Source: Zelonia costaricensis
Taxonomy: Eukaryota; Euglenozoa; Kinetoplastea; Trypanosomatida; Trypanosomatidae
Assembly (NCBI GenBank): GCA_030849075.1
Contig: JASAOO010003069.1
Location: forward strand, 1 to 20,217
Length of the DNA stretch: 20,217 nucleotides
Direction of reading: 5' to 3'
Below, piece by piece: positions 1 through 7,230 of this stretch. The translations under genes were made by a program, and so were the position numbers. The notes under the pieces are model-generated. The model made no database searches. It was not told the DNA's origin and saw nothing but the letters and a program-made list of their open reading frames with translations. Each line of letters starts with the position of its first letter. Position 1 is the first letter of the stretch.

Positions 1-69
1 CTGCACGTACTCGGTGACCGCGGCCTCCTCCGTCGCCGAGGTGGAGCGCGGGCGCTTCGTACCAGGCAT
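1..69 (-). CDS. 5' end of a protein-coding gene, truncated by the window edge
   Basis: An ATG at 69-67 opens a frame that stays open to base 1, giving 23 codons. The peptide starts MPGTKRPRSTSATEE and reaches TEYVQ at the edge. Nearly every codon ends in G or C, the same bias as in the complete gene at 7231-10749 and unlike the surrounding DNA. There is no ATG on the minus strand between this start and the acceptor candidate at 338, so it would be the first start codon of the spliced transcript. The basic start followed by an acidic helix-like stretch says little about function, and I do not recognise the protein. Being on the same strand as the complete gene, it would be the next gene downstream in a polycistronic unit. 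Chance openness over 23 codons is possible, but start, codon bias and upstream signal together favour a real gene. Confidence 0.62.
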   Translation of the reverse strand, partial: MPGTKRPRSTSATEEAAVTEYVQ

Positions 70-337
70 TGCGTCGGCGCACGACAGTGGAGTGCAGGAA
101 AGGGAGATAAAAAGAAAAGGGCGCTGTAGGAAGTACCAGCGATACACGATGGAGACAAACTCGCCGATACGAAATCGATTAGCGTCGTTTCTCTGCTCTC
201 TTGCGGCTGCGCTCGTGGGTTCGCCTGTGTCTGTCCAATGGTGGCGACCCAGAAACGTGTCCTGTAAGGGCGCCCGGGGGGGGGGGGAAGGAAGTTGACC
301 GGGAGGCCAGGAGGCTGGACGGCGCGGGTTGCGACGG
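70..337 (-). other. Probable 5' UTR of the truncated gene
   Basis: This 268-base stretch lies between the acceptor candidate (AG at 339-338) and the ATG at 69. It has no ATG on the minus strand, which suits a 5' leader. A run of 12 G on the + strand (276-287) becomes a C-run in the sense RNA. A second, shorter pyrimidine tract lies at about 97-120 with no AG between it and the ATG, so it cannot serve as an acceptor for this gene. Another AG at 125-124 could give a shorter leader. Confidence 0.4.
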
Positions 338-377
338 CTTTGAGGAAAAAAAAAAAGAGGAAGACGGTGGAGGGAGT
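338..377 (-). promoter_or_regulatory. Candidate spliced-leader trans-splice acceptor for the truncated gene
   Basis: On the minus strand this is a pyrimidine tract with an unbroken run of 11 T, followed directly by TCCTCAAAG. The first AG is at 339-338. In kinetoplastids, mRNAs are matured by trans-splicing to an AG shortly after a polypyrimidine tract, and the predicted leader would be 268 bases long. AG at 125-124 is an alternative, but its upstream pyrimidine tract is much weaker. The exact site is inferred. Confidence 0.45.
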
Positions 378-1185
378 TCAGATCGATGCAAGTCGCGGGG
401 CACGCCGTAAGAAAAAGAAAAGATGGAAGAAAAAAAAAGGAATACCGATGCAGAAGGAACGCCAAGAGTAAAAGCAAAACGCGAAGGTGGGAGGGGCGGG
501 GGACGCGTTAAGGACACGAGGGCACCGATCCGTAAAGGAGGCACGAGAAGACAAAGGAGCGGGCTGGGGACAGAATGTACACGCCTAGACACACACACAC
601 ACCCAGACGGCAACGCTTGCGGAGCGGTGGAGCGGCTTCTGATTAGAGACGATACGAAAAACGCCAGGTAAGGAGAGGGGGGGAGGGAGAGAGGAAGGGT
701 ATGTGTTTGTGTTTGTGTGTTCGTAACGGTGCGCTGATGTGCGACGGTGATGAGTGCTGCGACGCGTGTTGGGGGCGGCGATGTGGCGGTGAGCTGCGGA
801 CGGTGTGCCTGGGTAGATGGAGAAGATGGCGGAGAGGAAGGAGGGCGGAGAGGACAAAGTAGTTCGCAGAAGAGGTACCGAGAGGGCGGCGGACGTAAAA
901 CGGCGATGAGGCACAGTGCAGCACGCTACCACACGTGTACGTTTGGTTACCGGCGGCGCAAGCTCTGGACCTGGAGAGTGTCTTTCCGGCGACGCACTGA
1001 GTCCCTTGCTATCGAAGTGCGACTGAGGCGTCCACTAGAGGGGGGAAAAGAGTGATCTGAGCCGGGGGCCTCGAAGCACGCCGTCGTGGAATGGGGAGTG
1101 AACACACCGCACCTCACTCGGCGTCGCGCATGACAGCGCTCTTCTCACCCGGTCCTCTGTCTGTGTGCGCCTGTGTGGCGTTCGC
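378..1185. other. Non-coding spacer with a balanced-composition stretch
   Basis: From 378 to about 900 the + strand is dominated by A and G with short CA and GT runs, including a CA run near 588-602. From about 905 to 1170 the composition becomes balanced, lacking homopolymers and simple repeats. Overlapping open frames on both strands are low in complexity or share the same bases, and none has convincing codon bias. I see no gene. Part of this is likely the far end of the 3' UTR of the 7231-10749 gene or the spacer before the next acceptor; polyadenylation cannot be placed from sequence alone. Confidence 0.5.
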
Positions 1186-1193
1186 GATACACA

Positions 1194-1224
<31 letters not shown>

Positions 1225-1242
1225 CAGCAGCAGCAGCAGCAG
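1194..1242. repeat. Composite microsatellite: CA repeat followed by six CAG units
   Basis: On the + strand, a CA run that is uninterrupted from about 1197 to 1224 passes directly into six CAG units at 1225-1242. The sense (minus-strand) RNA would read CUG units followed by a UG run. It lies in non-coding DNA, and the open frames crossing it simply translate the repeat. It probably varies in length between strains. Confidence 0.95.
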
Positions 1243-2670
1243 CACCGCTTCTTTTTGATCTCTTTTTTAAGCTTCGTCATCTTTTTTCTTCTTTGCACCT
1301 ATGGTACACTTCATTGGCTTGTCAGGTATACGGCACACAGCATGTGCTGATAGACAGCAGACGCGCAGGGAGTCGACACAAGTCACACTCAGAGAAACGC
1401 CGGAAAGGGAGAGAGAAGGCAAAACGAAGAGAGCCAAAAGGAAAAAAGGGGAAAAAGAAGAGCACACACGAGCACTAGCGGTGCCCTCGTTCACATACAA
1501 AACTGAGACGACACGCGGCCCATCATCAAGCCACGAAGCCCTTGTATGTGTGTGTGTGTGCCATCGTTCTAGCCCATCGACCACCCTCCCCTCTTCCCCT
1601 TTTTCGCGTTTGATACTCGCCCCTCGCTGCCTAGAGCTTCCCAAGACCCTGTTAGGCAGTCGGTGGGAGGGACAGGCAGGCGCCAGAGAAGAGCTGCGCC
1701 AAGCATGGGAAAAGGCGGGCTGGCAGGCACCCAACACCCGCCCACACCGTGTCGGCGAGTCTGCCGTCAGGGTGTGTTGCGTGCGAGCGCGGCCCTCAAT
1801 AACGGAAACACGGAGAGCGAGGCAGGCGCAGGGGGGAGGACAGCTAGGGGAGGTGAGCTGGGGCCCCATTTCCACCTTCCCCACCCGCGGTGGAAAGGGG
1901 GTACAGCACAACGAGAACGCGAGTAGATGTAGATGTGCTGTTTAAAAAAAGGGGAGGGGTCACCGAACAAAAACCGTGAGTGGAAGGGGAAGAGGGCCGA
2001 CGAGGTGTGGGCACGTGCCTGTGCACTCGAACGTTGATCTATACGAACACGTAGACACCCGTGATCCTTGCCTGATTGCTCTCCCCCGCCCCCTTGGGGA
2101 AGCACGCACACGTTCGCACACGAACGCAATTCAAATCGGTGAGTGAAGAGGGGGGTGCATGCACACCAGCCCGCGGATGTCCTCCTCCGGCTGAGGCGCG
2201 GGTGACCGGCGGTGGGGGAGAGAAGGGGGAGGGGCGATGGGGTGGCGAGGTCTTCCCTCCTGCCCCCCTCCGTGTGTCCTCGGCTTGTGTCACAAAGAGG
2301 AGGAGTGAGGGGGAAGGAGGTGAGGTGGGCAGGCGTCATGATCAAGCAGAGGGCGATCATGTGGTACGACATGGAAAAAGAGCAAAAGAAAAACAGAAGG
2401 GCGCACCGAAACAGACAGACAAACAAAACAAAAAGCGCCCGCGGTGGCGCGAGGTTGGCGCGAGTGCGCCTGTGGCGGCGATCGCGCAGAACTGGCCGGC
2501 ATCACGGCAGTGAAGAGGGCCGGGGCGGCGGAGACTCGCCGCGACACCCACGACGGCAGTGGCGTTGGGGGAGGAAAGGGGGAGGAGGAGAAGGGACGGA
2601 GGGAGAAGCCGCAGCGGCGGTGCGTCGCGTAGAGCGTGCTTGTGGAGTGAGCGAAACGTGGGGTGTTGCG

Positions 2671-2671
2671 N
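2671..2671. other. Unresolved base (N)
   Basis: A single N interrupts ordinary-looking purine-rich DNA about 20 bases before a long G-run cluster. No duplication flanks it, unlike the N at 18370. It may be a low-quality call or a polymorphism next to DNA that is hard to sequence. Confidence 0.95.
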
Positions 2672-2690
2672 AAGAGGCCAACAATATCGC

Positions 2691-2737
2691 GGGAAGGGGG
2701 AGGGGGAAAGGGGGGAAAGGGGGGAAGGGGGGGGGGC
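2691..2737 (+). repeat. G-run cluster, predicted G-quadruplex former
   Basis: At least five runs of five or more G are separated by one to three A, ending in a run of about ten G. This fits the four-G-run rule with very short loops, so a stable quadruplex is expected on the + strand, which is the template strand for the genes here. Whether it forms in the cell is not known. Confidence 0.8.
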
Positions 2738-2969
2738 TTGGCAGGAGGATGTGGAGGGAAGGAGGAGGCCGCGCCTGAACATGTACAGGGAGCGGGGAAA
2801 GCGGGACATGTGACAGCGGACGGAGCGGGGACATGAAAGAGGAAGAAAGGCGAGGGACGGGGAACACAGGGACCACGGGAGAACACGGGAGAGGGGTGGG
2901 CGTTGAGTGCGAGAAAGAGGTGCGGGTCACGACGCACAAGCACAACTACGCAGACACATGGACACCCTC

Positions 2970-2988
2970 CACACACACACACACGCAC
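2970..2988. repeat. CA microsatellite
   Basis: A CA dinucleotide run on the + strand. A TG run lies about 70 bases away at 3059-3090 in the opposite sense, so the two could pair as a hairpin in single-stranded DNA or RNA. Confidence 0.9.
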
Positions 2989-3058
2989 ATGCAGACACGT
3001 ACATACATATACAAGCACGAAAGCCCTAGAAGAAGACAGACATCGCATTATACCATCT

Positions 3059-3090
3059 TGTGTATGTGTGTGTATGTGTGTGTGTGTGTG
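3059..3090. repeat. TG microsatellite (interrupted)
   Basis: A TG run on the + strand with two TA interruptions, followed by CACGCGCG. It is one of the few tracts in this window with the TG strand on top, and it is complementary to the CA run at 2970-2988. Confidence 0.9.
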
Positions 3091-3690
3091 CACGCGCGCA
3101 GAGCACCGCAGGAGTGAGACGCACTGGGGAAGAGAAAAAAAAAGAAGAGCACTACGCCATCAAACACATGGAAGGGGAAAGAGCAGGTGGCAGAGAGACC
3201 GGACACCGGGTCTTTGGGGAAGCTGTGTGAAGGTCCCGGAAGCCACAGAGAGAAGCAAAATGAACATCGCGTGGCTTCACGTGTGCACACAAACGGGTGC
3301 TACGAAGCCGCGCCCAGAACCTACACGCACATACATACGCACTCACACACAGGCACACAGACGAAGGTAAGAAAGTGCGCCACTAGCTACGCAGGCACAC
3401 GACAACTATTCGAAATACAGACAAGGACAGTAAGGAGAGGGGGGTGACACAAACGTGAGTACACACACTCACAATCTCGAGAACGACTTAGCAGACACCC
3501 GGTGTCCACCATGCTGTACCTCAATGCACCCCGACACCCAGACACAACGTAGTGACACGCACCCGCACCCGCACACGAGCAAGCAATCTACTCGCGCCTG
3601 CTGGGAGCTGAGGAGGTAGAGAAAAAAAGAAGGACACTTGAGGGCGGCTTGACCGGAGACCCGGTGCGACGACTGGCATCGGGAGTGGGG

Positions 3691-3730
3691 CGAGGAGGGG
3701 TGAGGAGAGGTGAGGAGGAGTGAGGAGCAG
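3691..3730. repeat. Four tandem copies of a 10-bp purine unit
   Basis: Four consecutive 10-mers follow the pattern TGAGGAGNNG: cgaggagggg, tgaggagagg, tgaggaggag and tgaggagcag. The sense RNA would carry a CUCCUCA repeat. It lies in non-coding DNA, and no function is evident. Confidence 0.85.
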
Positions 3731-3776
3731 ACGAAGGGCAGACTAGAGAAAAGAAGGAAGACTGCCGCCGGCGTGC

Positions 3777-3800
3777 GGGGGGGGGGACTCTTTTGGGGGG
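3777..3800 (+). repeat. Two long G-runs
   Basis: A run of ten G and a run of six G are separated by ACTCTTTT. Together with the flanking short G-runs they could contribute to a quadruplex on the + strand, but the loop spacing is looser than at 2691-2737. Confidence 0.6.
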
Positions 3801-3870
3801 AAGCGGAGAAGACGGCAGATAAGAAAAAGAGGAGAACGATCGGACGTTGGCGCACAGCTGGTCGTCTCGA

Positions 3871-4310
3871 ACTCCACTCTTTTCTTTTGTCTTCTTCCGC
3901 GCTTCTCTCATGCGTTTGACCAACCGCCCCACGCTGCACTTTTTTGTTGTTGTTGTTCGCCAGCACACTCGTTGCTGATGTTTGGCTGCTGTGTTTCTGA
4001 CCTCGCCTCTCATCCGCGGTACACCTCCCCACACCGGACAAGATATTCAGGACAAGAGAGAGAGAGAGAGCAGCCATTACCGCACCGCGTTGATGGTGTT
4101 TCGACTTTCTTCCCTTCTTTTGTCGGCTCTTCTTTGCTTCCTCGAGAGCGTTTGGAAGTCCTCCTTCGTGTCAGTCCACGCCCTCCCCCCCCCCTCTCCC
4201 TCTCCGGCTCCGCTCCGTCGCTCTGCACCCATCGGTGCTCTCCTCTTCTATCAGACACATACCAGGCGATGCACCACTGAACGTGCGTCGCCGTCCAATA
4301 GAACGCCTCT
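3871..4310. other. Non-coding block with reversed strand composition
   Basis: Within an otherwise purine-rich + strand, this block is pyrimidine-rich (for example around 3878-3910, 4097-4140 and 4183-4255). It includes a TTG repeat at about 3944-3957 followed by CCAG, which resembles a + strand splice acceptor. The + strand frame at 3982-4464 begins at the ATG at 3979-3981 or nearby non-ATG codons and encodes a Ser/Pro/Leu-rich peptide without coding-like codon bias. I do not call a gene. The block could be an inverted segment, an antisense transcript region, or a sequence with its own history. Confidence 0.45.
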
Positions 4311-4511
4311 GCTGCTGCGAGGCGAGAGGAAGAAGAAGCCAGAATCTACCAAAAAAAAAAAAGGTACGAAAGTCATGGTGACATCGCGTTCACCACTGAG
4401 AGGCAGAGAGAGAATACATAACTGCACCCCTCCCCCCCCCGCCCACCGGCGCCGGTTTCTCTAGAGATGCAGATGCAGACGCTCACGACGCGTTGGAGGG
4501 GGCAGGACCAG

Positions 4512-4541
4512 GACAAACACAAACAAACAAACAAACAAACA
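4512..4541. repeat. CAAA tetranucleotide repeat
   Basis: About six imperfect to perfect AAAC/CAAA units in a row on the + strand. The sense RNA would read GUUU repeats. A shorter copy of the same motif lies near 5244-5259. Confidence 0.9.
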
Positions 4542-4850
4542 GAGGAGGCGCGCGTGCGTGTTGATGCGCGGTGGGAAGTAGAGGGGGAGCAAGGGCAGGA
4601 GGTAAGGAGGAGAGAGCAAGAGGGGGGAGCGCAGGTGAACGTGTTTGTGGGTACGTGTGGGTGCGAGTGTGGAGGGGCGACCACGCACACAGGCCCACGA
4701 CGCAGGTCGCGGCAAGGAGGCAGACGCACCGCGGGAGGGAACGCGACGTGGGGAAAAGGGGGGGAGGGAGGGAGGAGAGAGTGCGAGCGAGGCGCAGACA
4801 GCTCGTGGCTGTAGCAGCGCTGCCTTTTATTGCCGTCTTTACATAAGTCC

Positions 4851-4868
4851 ACCCCCACCCCCACCCCC
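4851..4868. repeat. Three tandem ACCCCC units
   Basis: Three exact ACCCCC units on the + strand. Their complement gives three runs of five G on the minus strand, one of the few places where the sense strand, and so the RNA, is the G-rich one. Confidence 0.85.
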
Positions 4869-5676
4869 GCGCATCGATGTCTCCACAACCTCTTTTCCTC
4901 CTCACACGTGTCGGGATTTCAGCTCGGTGATGCTCCGCGTCACACGGCAGCAGCCACAAAGCGAAAAATAGACCTAAGAAGCAGGTGAAGCGGGGAGGAG
5001 GAGGAGGGGGGGAGAAAAGAAAACGGGGAGGTGCGACATGCACCGGGACGCACATACGCAGAGTCGGTCGCGCCAAACGAGCCAGACGACGTAGAAACGA
5101 GAAGGAGGACTTCAGACGCGGCTGCGCGGGGGGAGGGGCTGCAGGAGGCGGGCGACCCCTGCAGCCCCTCCCTCCCCCCTCCCCCCACAACCGCCTCCGC
5201 AGAGAGGAATCCATGCGGAACGCAAGGCGAAGGGAAGCGGAAACAAACAAACAAACAGAACAGCAGAAGCGCAAACGTGATGGAAGATGTGGCTGCGACG
5301 CAGATCGGAAAGGGTGCTTTGGTTTTATGTGGCCCTTTTTCTTTTTTATTCGCGTGATAATCGCTCGCAGGAGCGCAGGCAAAACAAGAAAAAAAAGCAC
5401 GAGCACGCACCGGCACACACGTGAACGTCCACGCGCGCGCTCTCACGCGTCGTCAGAGAGGGGAAAGGGAAGATGGCGACACCGAAGAGAAATGGGCGAG
5501 GCGGGGGTACGGGAGCGGCGTCCTAGAGCTTGACGATGGTGTCAAGAGCAGCCGCATGAGACGAGAGAACGCGTCACTGTCAGTGACGGAAATAGGATAG
5601 GGGAAGGGGGCGGCGGAAGCAAAGGACGCGGAGGTAAGAAACACCGGCGTGCATGCTAGCTGGAACTCAGACGCGA

Positions 5677-5701
5677 ACACACACACACACACACACACAC
5701 A
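5677..5701. repeat. CA microsatellite
   Basis: An uninterrupted CA run on the + strand ending in AGAGAGG, in non-coding DNA. Confidence 0.93.
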
Positions 5702-6220
5702 GAGAGGAAAAACAGAGGAAATCAGAACCGGGAGGAAAGGGGGAAGCAGCAGCAGGCGCTGGAGTGATAACCAAAGCAGAAGGCATGGACAACGGCGGGG
5801 TGGGGGTGGAAGAGGACGAAGTCGATAGACACTTGATCATGCGAAACGGTGCATCTCAAACACCGGGTTGTCGCGAGGAGACGCAGCCACGCATACACGC
5901 GCACACATACAAACTTACGGTGAGAAGGTGGACGAGGAGCGCACGGCACAAGAGGGGGGGAGCGCGGCAAGCCCCACAAGAGGAGCAGCAAAGGAAGGTG
6001 TCAACAAAAACAAAAACTAGAAGAAGCGACACGCGGGAATCAAAACACACACACACACGCAAGACGTACACGTACACGTGTGCAACACAAAGCTTTAAAA
6101 AAAAAAAAGAAGGAGAAACGCGCAGAAAAACCGTGGAGGAACACGCACACGTGACGAGCACACACAAGAAACCGAAAAAGAAATGAGAAATGACGAGTTC
6201 GAAGGCGTGCACCCACATAA

Positions 6221-6229
6221 GCACAAACA

Positions 6230-6266
<37 letters not shown>
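6221..6266. repeat. Long CA microsatellite
   Basis: After a short CACAAA prelude the CA run is uninterrupted from 6233 to 6266 (17 units), the longest perfect dinucleotide run in the window. The sense RNA would carry a long UG run. Confidence 0.95.
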
Positions 6267-6268
<2 letters not shown>

Positions 6269-6698
6269 AGCACAACGCGAACAGAAGGTGAACGCACGCG
6301 AAGGCAGCACACGGAGTCAATCACAGGGAGGGGGAGAGAGAGCAGAGAGACGCACGGCTCTGCAGCGGAGAGCCGCGCCGGAGCAAGAAATCACGAGAGG
6401 TGAAGGAAGAGCGGAGAGGGGGAGAAGAAGTGGGGGCGACCGTGCAACACAGGCACCTTAGGATCGCAGAGAGCCCCTCAAGTGGAGACTGTGTGGGGGG
6501 GGGGGAAGTGGAAGGACCTGCCAGCAACAAAGAACACGGGCGAGGCACCACAGGAGAAGGCAAGAAAGCGAGAAAAGAAAAAGAACCCATGGCCCATGCC
6601 AGAGGCAGGGGCGAGAGGGGAGGGAGTACAGCAAAGGCGGGGAAGGGATGCGGAAGAGGGGGGAAGGGGATGGGCGCCGCGAGAAACCAAACACGCGA

Positions 6699-6712
6699 TG
6701 AATTCGAATTCA
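6699..6712. repeat. 14-bp perfect palindrome
   Basis: TGAATTCGAATTCA reads the same on both strands. It lies about 520 bases past the stop codon of the gene at 7231-10749, in its probable 3' UTR. A chance occurrence is plausible. Confidence 0.7.
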
Positions 6713-7168
6713 CAGCAGACGAGATCCACCTTGTTTCTTTTTTCGTTTGTTTGTTTGCGTTCTCGAATCTGCTCGCCATTCCCGCGCCCCCCCCCCTCCA
6801 TCGTTACGTTCACGCACGGTCCCTCGCATAGCTGAGAGTCATCCGGCAACAAAATCAAAACGCCTTTTTTTGCTGTTTTTGATTCTGCTCGAAAAAGTTC
6901 ATATCGCGCGGCCTCATGGACTGCGGCGGGCTTTTCTTTTTTTTTTTGTGGAGGGAGGGAGGGGGGAGGGCGTGCACACGCCGTAGAGCGTTGATGCCCC
7001 AGGCGTGAAACCGCACGAGAGGAGGGCAAGACAGTATTCACACAGGAAAAGGGAAGATGAACACGGATGCGAGTACAGCAGCAGCACTCTTTGCTTGGTT
7101 TAGTTCCTCCTCTTGAGGTTTTCCTTTTGGGGGAGGGAGGGACGAAGGACAAAAGAAGGACAGTGAAG
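6713..7168 (-). other. Probable proximal 3' UTR of the 7231-10749 gene
   Basis: This stretch follows the stop codon in the sense direction. It contains T-rich runs on the + strand (A-rich in the sense RNA), a C-run near 6787-6796, and a G-rich patch near 6950-6970. An 8-bp inverted repeat, AATCAAAA at 6853-6860 and TTTTGATT at 6877-6884, could form a small hairpin. No coding-like frame is present. The 3' end of the transcript cannot be placed. Confidence 0.45.
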
Positions 7169-7220
7169 TGTTCATTCTTTTTCCTTCTTCTTCTCGCCTC
7201 TTCCTCTTTCCCACCGCAGC
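7169..7220 (+). promoter_or_regulatory. Splice-acceptor-like signal on the strand opposite the gene
   Basis: On the + strand a pyrimidine tract of about 45 bases, with only a few purines, ends in CACCGCAG, with AG at 7219-7220. This has the form of a strong trans-splice acceptor but points antisense to the gene whose stop codon is 11 bases away. The first ATG after it is at 7322 and opens a 77-codon frame, which is probably only the shadow of the real gene. As DNA it also encodes a purine-rich start to the sense 3' UTR, so the resemblance may be a by-product. Confidence 0.3.
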
Positions 7221-7230
7221 GTTCTTGACC

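Larger units (their letters stand above)
1243..3690. other. Non-coding spacer, mostly purine-rich on the + strand
   Basis: This stretch holds A/G-rich DNA with scattered GT and CA tracts: TG at about 1543-1560, CA at 2970-2988, TG at 3059-3090. A strong G-run cluster lies at 2691-2737, and there is a single unresolved base at 2671. Minus-strand open frames here (for example 1767-2426 and 2290-3093) are strings of Ser, Pro, Phe, His and Thr that track the repeats, start mostly at non-ATG codons and lack the GC3 bias of the real gene. I see no gene. It is probably part of a very long 3' UTR or an untranslated spacer. Confidence 0.55.
4311..6698. other. Non-coding spacer, purine-rich on the + strand
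   Basis: This stretch contains A/G-rich DNA with a CAAA repeat at 4512-4541, three ACCCCC units at 4851-4868, a second CAAA tract near 5244-5259 and CA runs at 5677-5701 and 6221-6266. G-runs occur near 4752-4770 and 6495-6505. The longest minus-strand frame (4483-5418) is Ser/Pro/Arg/Cys-rich and has no coding-like bias. The stretch at about 4800-4975 is more balanced in composition, but nothing in it is recognisable. It is probably 3' UTR or spacer of the gene at 7231-10749. Confidence 0.55.

Noticed and set aside
4483..5418. Long minus-strand open frame (311 codons)
   Set aside because: Its composition is set by purine/pyrimidine tracts, it shares bases with other open frames, and it shows no domain or codon bias.
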